NCBI GenBank assembly: GCA_011050085.1
Contig: DRGL01000074.1
Location: 58,815-122,814 of the forward strand
From: Pricia antarctica
Lineage (GTDB): Bacteria > Bacteroidota > Bacteroidia > Flavobacteriales > Flavobacteriaceae
Direction of reading: 5' to 3'
DNA: 64,000 nucleotides
Below, piece after piece: positions 16,036-25,599 of this stretch. The notes beneath the pieces are model-generated. The model was not told where the DNA came from. It was given only the letters and a program-made list of their open reading frames with translations, and made no database searches. The number at the start of each line of letters is the position of its first letter. The stretch's first letter is position 1. The position numbers and the translations under genes were made by a program.

Positions 16036-17535
16036 ATGAGAAAATATATCGTTCTTTTTATGACCCTAAGTGTTTTCATTTCCTGCGAAAAGGAAATTGA
16101 ACTTGATCCTATCAGCGGTATTCCCGGTACTGGTTTTTTAGATAACGAAAGTGCGGCTAGATTGGCGCATACAGGTCTCTATGCCTCCTTCCGAGGATAC
16201 AATTTCAGTTATTTCAGATTGGGAGAGGTACGATCTGATCTTTATGGTGGAACGACTTTTGAATCTGCCACTGATATTGAACTGATCAACCAGACTATCA
16301 ACAGCACCAACATACCATTCGGAAATTGGGGTGGATTCTACACCTTGATACATCGAATGAACGATTTTTTAGTCAATGTGCCAGAAATAGAGTTTGCTGA
16401 CAATTCGGAAAAACAACAATTATTGGGTCAAGTATATGGTCTTCGGGCCTTCATATATTACACCATGTTGAAAACTTGGGGCGCTGTTCCCATTACGATC
16501 GAACCATTCGATACAACAGCGGACGTAACAACACTAAATCGTGCGCGCTCTTCCAAGGAAGAAGTGATGCAACTAATTAAAGACGATATTCAAAGATCTT
16601 TGACTGAATTTGGAACGGATAACTCTTTCTTCAAAGGCAAAAAAATATATTGGTCGAAAGCAGCGACACTCGCTTTAAAGGGCGATGCATTTATTTGGTC
16701 GGGCGAGGTTCTGAATGGGGGCATTGCTGATTTTACGGAAGCAAAGTCAGCCCTTGAACAAGTATCAGGAATCGGTGTTTCATTAGAACCGAATTTTATG
16801 GATTTATGGGACATAGAAAATGAAAATAACGATGAATTCATTTTCACCCTATCCTACGAACGAGATCAAAGCACCAATTTTTACAATGGAGTGTTTACGG
16901 GAAGAGCCACAGAAATAAATCAGACCTGGGATGCCACCGGAACTTCCTTTGCGAACGAAATCTTTAACGGAGGTAATAGATACGGTCCTTCGGAAAAACT
17001 ACTGCTAAAGCTAGACGACACTCTTGATAGTAGAAGAGCTACTTTTTCCAGACTGTATTCAGATGATTTAGGACATATTCCGTTCGATGAAAACAACTAT
17101 GTGGGTGCTATACTGAACAAATTTTTAGGTGTCGTCGAGGCAGGAAGTAGAATTAATGTTAACGACGTTCCTATATACCGACACGCGGATGTACTTTTAC
17201 TTTTGGCGGAGGCCAAAAATAATTTGGGCGAAAATCCCTCGACCGAAATCAACCTAATACGTCAACGGGCCTACGCTGAAAATTATGACGATGCGGTTCA
17301 AGGTTTTGTAAATGCCTCAAACGATGAAAATAAAGTTGCTATCCTCGATGAAAGATTAAAGGAGTTCGTAGGCGAAGGTAAACGCTGGTGGGATTTAAGA
17401 CGCGCAGGAGGTAATTATATTTTCGATGAAATTGAAACCTTACTCGAAAGTGAGGCATTCAAATTACAATTACCTATATCCCCGGATATGATCGGTAGAA
17501 ATTCTTTGTTAGAGCAAACTGAAGGATGGAAGTAA
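16036..17535 (+). CDS. SusD-like surface lipoprotein, sialic acid locus
   Basis: A 499-residue SusD/RagB protein. The signal peptide ends in a lipobox with Cys about residue 17 (SVFISCEKE). TPR-like helices follow (LLGQVYGLRAFIYYTMLKTWGAVPI is the typical SusD core) and the C-terminal signature DERLKEFVGEGKRWWDLRR is present. It forms the lid of the SusC transporter on the cell surface and binds the glycan. It is 10 bases after susC, and the operon is closed by a strong hairpin at 17561-17594. Confidence 0.93.
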   Translation: MRKYIVLFMTLSVFISCEKEIELDPISGIPGTGFLDNESAARLAHTGLYASFRGYNFSYFRLGEVRSDLYGGTTFESATDIELINQTINSTNIPFGNWGGFYTLIHRMNDFLVNVPEIEFADNSEKQQLLGQVYGLRAFIYYTMLKTWGAVPITIEPFDTTADVTTLNRARSSKEEVMQLIKDDIQRSLTEFGTDNSFFKGKKIYWSKAATLALKGDAFIWSGEVLNGGIADFTEAKSALEQVSGIGVSLEPNFMDLWDIENENNDEFIFTLSYERDQSTNFYNGVFTGRATEINQTWDATGTSFANEIFNGGNRYGPSEKLLLKLDDTLDSRRATFSRLYSDDLGHIPFDENNYVGAILNKFLGVVEAGSRINVNDVPIYRHADVLLLLAEAKNNLGENPSTEINLIRQRAYAENYDDAVQGFVNASNDENKVAILDERLKEFVGEGKRWWDLRRAGGNYIFDEIETLLESEAFKLQLPISPDMIGRNSLLEQTEGWK

Positions 17536-17560
17536 ACTATTTTGAGTTAGTTGAGTTTCA

Positions 17561-17595
17561 AAAAGGTCTTGGGTCGTTTCCTCCAAGACCTTTTT
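17561..17595. terminator. Bidirectional terminator between susD and gntR
   Basis: AAAAGGTCTTGG (17561-17572) pairs perfectly with CCAAGACCTTTT (17583-17594), followed by T residues. The hairpin has A/T runs on both sides, so it can serve the plus-strand susD and the minus-strand gntR, whose stop codon overlaps it. Confidence 0.88.
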
Positions 17596-18328
17596 ATTTG
17601 CCCGCATCTTTTTTAAAGGCATGATCGAAGTGAGGTTCTAAATGCCTGCGCATGGCATTTCTAAAAGTTTCCGGAGTGCCAACTTTTAAGTTTTTCAGCA
17701 ACATACGGTGGCTGACGAACTGACCATTTGAAAAGTGATATCCGTCCAGGTCGGTATTCTTTGTGTCGTTTTGATAGACATAGTTAAATACGGGCAGTAA
17801 TAGATCCTGAAATTTCTGTAAAGTGATGTTGTTCGACATTTGGTACAGTTTTCCGTGAAAGGCGACCTCTTTGTCCAACGTAAAACGGATTTTTCCACTG
17901 CTGGTGGCCTCTTCAGCCTCGACAATCGCTTCAAGCTCGTCCATATCTTTTTGGATCTTGTGCTCAAATAGAAAATCGGCCATACCCATTTCCAATATCA
18001 ATCTGAATTCGAAAAGCTGCTTCAAAGTATCCTCGCCTAAAAGGGTTGGATCCATAATACGGGCGAAGTTATTGATGATGTCCGGTCGTTTTAGGGTCAT
18101 GCCCTTGTGTTTTTTAGAATCGATCAAGCCTAAAGTACGTAAACGCAGCAGCGCCTCGCGAACTACGGTTCTACTTACACCGAGCGAATCGGCAAACTCC
18201 AGTTCCTTGGGAATGGAATCACCGGGTTTCAGGTTATTTTCTTTGAAAAAAGATAGAAGGCGCACCTCTACCTTGTCAACAAGAGATCCGGTATCTACCG
18301 GTTTCAGATTTTTTAACTGTTTAGCCAT
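17594..18328 (-). CDS. FadR-subfamily GntR repressor, likely of the sialic acid locus
   Basis: A 244-residue regulator. The N-terminal winged HTH (about 10-80) has FADSLGVSRTVVREALLRLRTLGLI, the GntR recognition helix. The C-terminal all-helical FCD domain (about 95-230) has the FELRLILE and H/D-containing ligand pocket helices of the FadR group. E. coli NanR belongs to the same subfamily and senses Neu5Ac. Here the locus has three GT-N3-AC palindromes at plus-strand promoters, which fit the FadR-subfamily operator rule. The ligand is probably Neu5Ac or a breakdown product. The name nanR would be functional inference only. Confidence 0.88.
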   Translation of the reverse strand: MAKQLKNLKPVDTGSLVDKVEVRLLSFFKENNLKPGDSIPKELEFADSLGVSRTVVREALLRLRTLGLIDSKKHKGMTLKRPDIINNFARIMDPTLLGEDTLKQLFEFRLILEMGMADFLFEHKIQKDMDELEAIVEAEEATSSGKIRFTLDKEVAFHGKLYQMSNNITLQKFQDLLLPVFNYVYQNDTKNTDLDGYHFSNGQFVSHRMLLKNLKVGTPETFRNAMRRHLEPHFDHAFKKDAGK

Positions 18329-18488
18329 GTGATGTTGTCAGAGTGTGAACAGGAAATTTTTGGAATTAACATTTTGAATTTCAAAAATTACAATGTGGTA
18401 AAGATATCGATTGTTGTTTCCGCTACCTTAGAAATTTAGAATGCTTCTATTATTTAGCCTTCGATTACCAAGTTAAGAAAATTTAGTT

Positions 18489-18496
18489 TAAGTTTG
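18489..18496 (+). promoter_or_regulatory. -7 box of the nanE-sialidase-transporter run
   Basis: TAAGTTTG is an exact TAnnTTTG match. No good -33 TTTG is seen at the right distance. The operator begins 3 bases downstream, the same distance as at nanA. Confidence 0.6.
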
Positions 18497-18499
18497 TAT

Positions 18500-18512
18500 T
18501 ATGTCATACATA
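18500..18512. promoter_or_regulatory. GntR/FadR-type operator upstream of the epimerase
   Basis: TATGTCATACATA, same TATGT-N3-ACATA palindrome as at 11654 and 12687. It ends 4 bases before the ATG at 18517, so bound repressor would block the start of transcription and the leader would be very short. Confidence 0.72.
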
Positions 18513-18516
18513 TTTA

Positions 18517-19701
18517 ATGAAATACGCTGAACACTATAAAAAAGCACTCTTTGATGATGTGCTTCCTTTTTGGGAACGGAACTCCTCAGACACAAAATAT
18601 GGCGGTTATTTTACCTGTCTTGACCAAACCGGACTAGTATACGATACCGACAAGTTCGTTTGGCTACAAGGCCGACAGGTATGGCTATTTTCCATGCTCT
18701 ACAATCAAGTTGAGAAACGGGATTTTTGGCTGCAACTGGCAAAGTCCGGTGCTGATTTCATAAAAAAATACGGTATGGATGACGAGGGCAACTTCTATTT
18801 CTCCCTAACCCAAGAAGGGAAACCTCTAGTACAGCCTTATAATATTTTTTCCGATTGCTTTGCGGCTATGGCCTTTGCGCAATACGCCAAGGCTTCGTGC
18901 GATGATGAGTTTAAAACATTGGCGAAGAACACCTACCGCAACATCTTACGCCGAAAGAATAATCCGAAAGGTGATTATGAAAAGAGCACAGGTGAACGAC
19001 CATTAAAGAATTTCGCATTGCCAATGATTTTGTCCAACCTAGTTTTAGAACTGGAAGACATTCTTGAACCGGACGAGGTGCAGCGGACCATCGACTTCAG
19101 CGTGAACGAAGTTATGGAGGTCTTCCTGCAAAAAGATTCCGGATTGGTCTACGAAAACGTGCTTCCCGATGGCTCGCTGCATGACAGCTTCGAGGGCCGG
19201 CTGATCAATCCCGGGCACGGCATCGAGGCCATGTGGTTTATGATCGATATCGGGGTGCGCCAAAACGACCAGGAACTCATCCAAAAGGCAACGGATACCA
19301 TCATCCGTATTTTGGAGTATGGATGGGACAAAGAATTCGGCGGCATCCTTTATTTTATGGATGCCAAAGGCCATCCGCCCCAACAGTTGGAACACGACCA
19401 AAAATTGTGGTGGGTACATTTGGAAGCCTTGGTCGCTTTGTCCAAAGCCTACGAACATCATCCCACTATAGAAATAAAAAACTGGTACGGAAAGATACAC
19501 GAATATACATGGTCCCATTTTCCGGATCCCGAAAATGGGGAATGGTTAGGATACCTCACCCGACAAGGAAAACCCCATGTAACCTTAAAAGGCGGGAAAT
19601 GGAAAGGCTATTTTCATGTGCCGCGGGGTTTGTTTCAATGCTGGAAGACCTTTGAACGCATAGAAACTTCCAAAACTAAAGTATCATCCAAATACAACTA
19701 G
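18517..19701 (+). CDS. nanE: N-acylglucosamine 2-epimerase (AGE family)
   Basis: A 394-residue (alpha/alpha)6-barrel enzyme that interconverts N-acetylmannosamine and N-acetylglucosamine. Family motifs are present: [15 protein letters not shown] near the start, [12 protein letters not shown] with the catalytic His region, [15 protein letters not shown] with the second His, and RGLFQCWK at the end. Bacteroides species use this epimerase type in the NanLET route, instead of the ManNAc-6-phosphate epimerase of E. coli. It follows the lyase step and feeds GlcNAc to a kinase that is not in the window. The operator lies directly upstream. Cellobiose 2-epimerase is a related alternative, made unlikely by context. 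Confidence 0.9.
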   Translation: MKYAEHYKKALFDDVLPFWERNSSDTKYGGYFTCLDQTGLVYDTDKFVWLQGRQVWLFSMLYNQVEKRDFWLQLAKSGADFIKKYGMDDEGNFYFSLTQEGKPLVQPYNIFSDCFAAMAFAQYAKASCDDEFKTLAKNTYRNILRRKNNPKGDYEKSTGERPLKNFALPMILSNLVLELEDILEPDEVQRTIDFSVNEVMEVFLQKDSGLVYENVLPDGSLHDSFEGRLINPGHGIEAMWFMIDIGVRQNDQELIQKATDTIIRILEYGWDKEFGGILYFMDAKGHPPQQLEHDQKLWWVHLEALVALSKAYEHHPTIEIKNWYGKIHEYTWSHFPDPENGEWLGYLTRQGKPHVTLKGGKWKGYFHVPRGLFQCWKTFERIETSKTKVSSKYN

Positions 19702-19755
19702 AGAACAAAACTTCCTAAATATTCATTTAAATCAACTTAATAAAACTTTAGAATC

Positions 19756-20889
19756 ATGATTCGATTTCCTTTTTTTATACTGATCCTGCTGATTTTTTCC
19801 GCAAACGCCCAAAACAAATCCCACCAAATGGCCGACGGCCTCGATAATTACCAAGATCTTTTCAATGCGTCGAACAAAGATTCGATATCCTGTTATCGGA
19901 TTCCCGCGTTGGTTACGGCGCCCAATGGCGATGTGCTTGCGGCCATCGATGAGCGGATTCCATCCTGTAACGACCTGAGGGGAAGCGACGACATCAACAT
20001 TGTACTGCGCAGAAGTACCGATTCCGGTAAAACCTGGTCGCCCATCGAAACTGTGGTCGATTATCCGTTGGGCGAATCGGCTTCGGATCCGTCCATGATC
20101 GTTGATGAAACGACCAACGAGATTTTCATGTTCTATAATTTTATGAACCTCGATACCGAACAGGATATCTATTATCTACATGTATTAAAGAGCGGCGACA
20201 ATGGCAGAACTTGGAGCAAACCCGAAGACATTACCGAACAAATCGCAAAACCCGAATGGCGTAAAGATTTTAAGTTCATTACCTCCGGCAGGGGCATTCA
20301 GACCAGCAGCGGTAAACTTTTGCATTGTATGGTCAACCTGAACAGTGGTCTGCATATTTTCGGAAGTGACGACCACGGCAAAAGCTGGTATTTTATAGAC
20401 ACGCCGATCATGCCCGCCGACGAATCTAAAATAATCGAATTGGAGGATGGAAAGTGGATGGTCAACGCCCGAGCCAACGACAAAAAGGGAATAAGATACG
20501 TGCATATATCTTCGGATGAAGGTAAAACATGGACTACGGAACCGGAACCCCATTTACCGGATCCCGGATGTAATGCAAGTATTATTCGGTATACCTCAAT
20601 CGAAGATGGCTATACAAAGAACCGAATGTTGTTCGCCAATGCCAATTCGGTCGATGATCGCAACAACTTGACCGTCCGCGTGAGTTATGATGAGGGAAAA
20701 TCTTGGTCGGAAGGCAAGACCATCTATGGAGGCAGTGCCGCGTATTCGTCGCTTACAATTTTAGCCAATGGGGACATAGGCGTATTTTTTGAAAAGGATG
20801 ATTATACCGAGAATATGTTCGCCAGTTTTTCATTGAAATGGCTGACCGATGGCAAGGATAAATACCGTAAACCGAAGAAAGGAAAATGA
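19756..20889 (+). CDS. nanH: Exported exo-alpha-sialidase (GH33)
   Basis: A 377-residue sialidase with a signal peptide (about 1-18, cut after SANA). The six-bladed propeller is marked by the YRIPAL motif holding the first active-site Arg, the acidic GSDDINI site, and at least five Asp boxes (STDSGKTW, SGDNGRTW, SDDHGKSW, SSDEGKTW, SYDEGKSW). The likely nucleophile Tyr is in AAYSSL and the Glu partner in GVFFEK. It removes terminal sialic acid from glycoconjugates in the periplasm or at the surface. The length matches a minimal sialidase without carbohydrate-binding modules. It sits between the epimerase and the transporter on the same strand. Confidence 0.93.
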   Translation: MIRFPFFILILLIFSANAQNKSHQMADGLDNYQDLFNASNKDSISCYRIPALVTAPNGDVLAAIDERIPSCNDLRGSDDINIVLRRSTDSGKTWSPIETVVDYPLGESASDPSMIVDETTNEIFMFYNFMNLDTEQDIYYLHVLKSGDNGRTWSKPEDITEQIAKPEWRKDFKFITSGRGIQTSSGKLLHCMVNLNSGLHIFGSDDHGKSWYFIDTPIMPADESKIIELEDGKWMVNARANDKKGIRYVHISSDEGKTWTTEPEPHLPDPGCNASIIRYTSIEDGYTKNRMLFANANSVDDRNNLTVRVSYDEGKSWSEGKTIYGGSAAYSSLTILANGDIGVFFEKDDYTENMFASFSLKWLTDGKDKYRKPKKGK

Positions 20890-20949
20890 GGTTCACCGAC
20901 ATTCTTCACTTCATTGAAACCACTTTAAAAAATAGCCAAACCGTTTCGT

Positions 20950-23553
20950 ATGAGAAAGATTAGCCACTTTCCAATCACCGCACTCTTGCTTTTGCTCGCT
21001 CTTGTATCGACCGGTCAAGAGATTCAAAAGGTCGGGATGGAGCCATTGCCTGCACTTCCAGCAACGGCCAACGATTCCGTTTCCTTCGGATACGCGGGTA
21101 TGATGGGCGGTGCTCACAACGGGGCCATCTTGGCGGCAGGCGGTGCAAATTTCCCCAACGGTTTGCCCTGGCAGGACGGGGAAAAGGTGTACAGCAATGC
21201 CATCTACGTACTAGATGACGGTCAATGGTCGGTGTCAAACCAGATCTTGCCCGCTCCCCTAGCCTACGGGGGATCGGCATCCATTCCGGAAGGCATTTTG
21301 GTCGTTGGCGGCGAAAATGGAACCGCCACTAGTAAAGAGGTCTTATTGCTTGAGTACGATCCGGTTTTAAAAAATGTCCAAATTACCAAGTTTCCGCCCC
21401 TACCCGAACCCTTGGCCTACACCAAGGCCGTGGTCGAAGAAGGCTACGTGTATGTCGCAGGTGGCAAAAATTCCGATAAAAGCGTCAATTCTTTTTATAG
21501 AATGCGTTTTGACAATCCTGAAAATTGGGAAAAACTTGAAGATTTTCCCGGTGCCCCGCGAGCATTGCATTCCATCGCCGTGCAGGAGACCGAAAATTCC
21601 AGAAATCTATTTGTCATCGGGGGGCGCAATCAAACGGCGGGCCAAAAGTCGGAAACGCTTACCAACTACCTGTCCTATGACCTGAAGGATGGTATTTGGA
21701 TAGACGAGGGTGACATCACGATTGATGGGGAGCCCAGGGTCTTGATGGGCGCTTCCGCCGAAAGTATCGGTTCCATGGGCATTATGGTATATGGCGGATC
21801 CGATGAAGTGCTTTTTGACCAATTGGAGGATTTTGAAATACAACTTGGTAGGGAGAAAAACGACTCCAAGATTTCCAAATTGACCCAAGAACGAGATGCC
21901 CTTTTAAAAGACCATCCCGGCTTCTCCCAAGAAATTCTGGGATATAATAGTATTACCAAAACCTGGTATGTCTATGATACGTTGACAGAGCCAATTCCAG
22001 TTACCGCATTATCCTTCAAAAAGAACGACGATTTTGTCATTGTGTCCGGAGAGGTCTCGCCCGGCATTCGAACGCCCGAAGTGCAGAAATATGCCATTGC
22101 CGACGCTGTCAAACCTTTCGGAGTCATTAATTATACGGTTTTGACGCTCTATCTCATGATTTCGCTGTTAATCGGAGTCTATTTTGCGCGTAAACAGAAA
22201 TCCACCGAAGATTATTTTGTGGGTGGCGGACGTATCCCGTGGTGGGCATCGGGCCTTAGTGTTTTCGGAACCTTGTTGAGCGCGATTACTTTTATGGCCA
22301 TTCCCGCCAAGGCTTTTATAACGGATTGGTCGTTCTTTTTTCTGAATATCACGGCCATTCTAATTACCCCTGTGATTGCCTTTATTTTTATTCCCTTTTT
22401 CAACAAGCTTAAAATTCGAACGGCTTACGAATACCTGGAAAATCGTTTCAACTACACAGCGCGTGCCTTTGGCAGCCTTTCTTTCATTCTGTTCCAGCTA
22501 GGGCGAATCGGGATTGTGCTGTTGTTACCTTCGCTCGCCATTTCGATAGTAACAGGTATTCCCGTAGAGACAAGCATTATGATTATGGGCGTACTCTGCA
22601 TCTTCTACACCACTTTCGGAGGTATCGAGGCCGTAATTTGGACCGATGTTCTGCAGGTCATCGTTCTTTTGGGCGGCAGTATTTTAGCGGTCGTATGGAT
22701 TGTGGTCCATACCGAAACTACGTTCGGCGAGATGATTACCTATGCTTCCGAACGCGACAAGTTCAATATCGCCAACATGGATTTTAATTTTACCGAATCT
22801 ACCTTCTGGGTAGTGTTCATCGGTGGACTCGCCTCCGCCATGGTCACACAGGGTACCGACCAGACCATTGTACAGCGCTATTTGACGAGTTCGAGCATAA
22901 AGGATGCCCAAAAGACCCTGTATACGAACGCGGTGCTAACGCTTCCGGCCACGATTATTTTTTTCGGCATCGGCACCCTATTATTTATTTTCTACACGGA
23001 AATGCCGAATGCACTTTCCCCGGCCATTGCGAACAACGATTCTATTTTTCCTTGGTATATCGTCCGAGAATTGCCCGTTGGCGTTTCGGGCCTCTTGGTC
23101 GCAGGAATATTTTCCGCAGCCATGTCCAGTATCAGCAGTAGCCTAAATTCCGTATCCACGGCCTACTGCAATGATTTTCACACACATTTCAGACCGAAGA
23201 CGCAAGACAAAAAATTATTGCTCATCGCGCGAATCGTTACCATTCTCACTGGAATAGCCGGGATTTTGCTAGCCCTTTGGATGGCCAACTCGAACATCAA
23301 ATCGCTCTGGGATCAGTTTTATCGCTATCTGGGTCTCTTCACCGGCGGACTGGGAGGTATGTTTCTTTTGGGTATGCTTACGAAAAAAGCTAATGCCAAG
23401 GGAACTTTAATGGGACTGGTTGGCAGTGCAATCTTAATTTGGTATATCAGTGTCTTTACCGAGATCAGCTTTTTAATGTACGCTTTCTTCGGGGTAGCAT
23501 CCTGTTTTGCTTTTGGGTATGTCTTTAGTATTGTTTATAAGGATAAAAGCTAA
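20950..23553 (+). CDS. Kelch mutarotase fused to sodium:solute symporter
   Basis: An 867-residue fusion. After a signal peptide (about 1-22) comes a kelch propeller (about 30-385) with repeats such as ILAAGGANFPNG, ILVVGGENG, VYVAGGKNSD and LFVIGGRNQ, as in cyclically permuted relatives of sialic acid mutarotase NanM. From about 395 to 865 follows a complete SSS-family symporter (TEDYFVGGGRIPWWASGLSVF, then IEAVIWTDVLQVIVLLGG) with about 13 membrane segments. The topology puts the mutarotase in the periplasm, tethered to the carrier. The part would convert alpha- to beta-Neu5Ac, or the reverse, at the mouth of a Na+-coupled sialic acid transporter. Last gene of the locus. Confidence 0.9.
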   Translation: MRKISHFPITALLLLLALVSTGQEIQKVGMEPLPALPATANDSVSFGYAGMMGGAHNGAILAAGGANFPNGLPWQDGEKVYSNAIYVLDDGQWSVSNQILPAPLAYGGSASIPEGILVVGGENGTATSKEVLLLEYDPVLKNVQITKFPPLPEPLAYTKAVVEEGYVYVAGGKNSDKSVNSFYRMRFDNPENWEKLEDFPGAPRALHSIAVQETENSRNLFVIGGRNQTAGQKSETLTNYLSYDLKDGIWIDEGDITIDGEPRVLMGASAESIGSMGIMVYGGSDEVLFDQLEDFEIQLGREKNDSKISKLTQERDALLKDHPGFSQEILGYNSITKTWYVYDTLTEPIPVTALSFKKNDDFVIVSGEVSPGIRTPEVQKYAIADAVKPFGVINYTVLTLYLMISLLIGVYFARKQKSTEDYFVGGGRIPWWASGLSVFGTLLSAITFMAIPAKAFITDWSFFFLNITAILITPVIAFIFIPFFNKLKIRTAYEYLENRFNYTARAFGSLSFILFQLGRIGIVLLLPSLAISIVTGIPVETSIMIMGVLCIFYTTFGGIEAVIWTDVLQVIVLLGGSILAVVWIVVHTETTFGEMITYASERDKFNIANMDFNFTESTFWVVFIGGLASAMVTQGTDQTIVQRYLTSSSIKDAQKTLYTNAVLTLPATIIFFGIGTLLFIFYTEMPNALSPAIANNDSIFPWYIVRELPVGVSGLLVAGIFSAAMSSISSSLNSVSTAYCNDFHTHFRPKTQDKKLLLIARIVTILTGIAGILLALWMANSNIKSLWDQFYRYLGLFTGGLGGMFLLGMLTKKANAKGTLMGLVGSAILIWYISVFTEISFLMYAFFGVASCFAFGYVFSIVYKDKS

Positions 23554-24908
23554 TGAAGTTATTTAAACTTTTTCTTTCAACTGCAAATTTCACATTTTAC
23601 CCCTACTTTTTTTATTCCTCGAGATCCAATCGGTTTTTCGCACAGTTTAGTTTGGCCGAAATCTTTATCTAAAATATGGTCTTGCAAAGGGGCCATTCTA
23701 TTCATTTTTAGGGCAAAGGTATTGCAGGTAAAAACCTCAATTTTCAGTTATCCGGGGAAATGCCGAAAACGCTTATCCATCAAGATTCCACTTGGCAAAT
23801 CCAGTTCATAAAGCAAATGCCGAACCCCTTTCCCAATCCGGATAAATTAACCTTGTCCAATATTTTGATCGGCGATTTAAGCCACTCCAACGGTCAATCG
23901 ATATATAATGGCCCATGGAGAAGGAACAACATTTTGAAGAAGAGATGCAAAACGCTGATTTATTTTTGCTGTTGTTCTACAATTCTTCTTATGTTGGTCA
24001 AAACCTCTATAGCGTAGCCTTAGCCGATTCAGTTTTGAAACTCTTAAACAAAAGGGATTTCTATAAGGGAAGTTGGGCGGATAGCGATAGCAGTTCAATC
24101 AGGTCAATCAGTTCGGTCATTTTCGAGGACGGATGCTAGCTCTTGCGATTGCTCATAGGTCAACTCGCCATTTTCCAACAGAAGTTCGAGCCTCAACACT
24201 ACCTAAAAGTGGGAACTAAAAGTCTTACCAGGTGCTTACTACTCAATATCCTGAATTCGAACATCGATTAAGTGTGGTTGATGGTTGGGAGTTTTCCGAC
24301 GAAATAGCGTTTGAACTGGGTCTGCAATACCGTCTGGCGGATTTTATCCCAAACTTTGGGCATGAGCTTTTCTTTTTTGCGGGATTGGAGATTGTGCTTT
24401 AAAAGAATTGGTTATCTGTGTTAAAAACCACTTGGTTAAGATTGGTTGGTACATTGAATCGTTCTCGTTTCCCCCAAATCCAGTTCTCTTATTCAAAATT
24501 AAGTAGGAAAACATATAGATTAAATGGTTTATTCTTTCTAACTGCAGGAAAATTTGTGGAAGAAGATCCTAAGAGGTATTATCAAAGTTCCCAATTAAAA
24601 GTTATATCCGCCACATAGTTGTAAAAACTGTCAGATATCAATGAGCAAATATGGTAGTTAATGGTCAGTACCAATTTATTACAAAAATTGAGGACAGATT
24701 TAATCAAATTAGTGCTTGTTTAAAACCGCCGATGTATTTCAGGTGGATTTCAGTTTACATTCTCGAATCTTAAGCAAACTTTCTTAGATTTCAATTCTAC
24801 ACAAACGCTCTTACAACAGTGGCTTCAAAACCCCATCGTAAACTTTCCCTTAAAATTAGATGAAAAATTCTAATATGAATAGTAAGAGGAAACAGGATGG
24901 ATCAACTA
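23554..24908. other. 1.35 kb without a recognisable gene, probably decayed
   Basis: No frame gives a convincing protein. The minus strand between about 24130 and 24210 reads RLELLLENGELTYEQSQELA, which looks like a real protein end, and MPKVWDKIRQTVLQTQFKR near 24330-24370, but both stretches are surrounded by stops. The plus-strand frames at 23915-24139 and 24418-24618 have no good start signal or family likeness. Together with the recombinase genes to the right this looks like eroded cargo of an integrated element. Confidence 0.5.
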
Positions 24909-25193
24909 CTAAAAGGATAAATCAATTCCATTGTCATCCTCTATCCCCTTATCCTTTAGGGAGTTAAAATAGAAGTCTGTAAGTTTATTCTTAGATATGT
25001 TTTTCCTATCCAATTTTTCAATCTTAATCTCTTTACCGCATTCTATCATACCAGCTTGCATAGCAATAATACGGTCATTACCGAAATTCATATCGTTGAA
25101 CATTGGAGATTTTAAACTCAATTCCTTAGCAAGTTCGTATCCTAGATTGAATGCCTCTAAATAATCTTTGTCGACTTTAGTTTCTTCACTCAT
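24909..25193 (-). CDS. Hypothetical protein beside the excisionase-like gene
   Basis: A 94-residue acidic, helical protein with no signal or known motif. Its start is 3 bases after the stop of the HTH gene, so both form one transcript. Small companions of this kind often accompany MerR-type HTH proteins on Bacteroidota mobile elements. Function unknown. Confidence 0.65.
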   Translation of the reverse strand: MSEETKVDKDYLEAFNLGYELAKELSLKSPMFNDMNFGNDRIIAMQAGMIECGKEIKIEKLDRKNISKNKLTDFYFNSLKDKGIEDDNGIDLSF

Positions 25194-25196
25194 AAA

Positions 25197-25466
25197 TTAA
25201 AATGTTTCGCGGGCATGTTTTTCGATATACTCGTTAATAGAATCTCGATCATAGAGAATGATTTTCTTTTGGGGCTGGGAAAATCTGACGTTTCCCTCAT
25301 CCCTTAATTTTTGCAAGGTAGTCGTTGATTTAATTTTTAGCAAAAGCATTGCTTCTTCGCCATCGATCCATTTGGGAGGTCCATCTTTTCTTTTGGCATC
25401 CACATATTCGACCACCTTATCGAACAAGGCATAAAAGGCTTCTTCTTGTAGACAGACGACTTCCAT
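25197..25466 (-). CDS. Excisionase-like HTH_17 protein
   Basis: An 89-residue protein with a C-terminal winged-helix of the HTH_17/excisionase type: WIDGEEAMLLLKIKSTTTLQKLRDEGNVRFSQPQKKIILYDRDS is the core region, where KSTTTLQKLRDEG is the recognition part. The N-terminal 30 residues are helical. Proteins of this kind direct the integrase toward excision or repress element genes. It lies 133 bases downstream of the integrase, on the same strand. Confidence 0.8.
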   Translation of the reverse strand: MEVVCLQEEAFYALFDKVVEYVDAKRKDGPPKWIDGEEAMLLLKIKSTTTLQKLRDEGNVRFSQPQKKIILYDRDSINEYIEKHARETF

Positions 25467-25599
25467 AGGTAAATCTTTGATTGTTAAAGCAGAGGCTTCG
25501 TTGTAATTTTTGCCGGCTATAAAGTTACTTCAATCTTTATTCGCAACTAAGCAATCAGGTCAAACCGTATGTTTACTAGATAAACTACACTCTAAGTTC

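Noticed and set aside
17871..18332. 153-codon plus-strand frame opposite gntR
   Set aside because: Antisense shadow of the GntR gene; Ser/Arg-rich composition typical of such shadows.
23915..24139. 74-codon plus-strand frame as a small gene
   Set aside because: No family likeness, no good ribosome site, and it lies in a decayed region.
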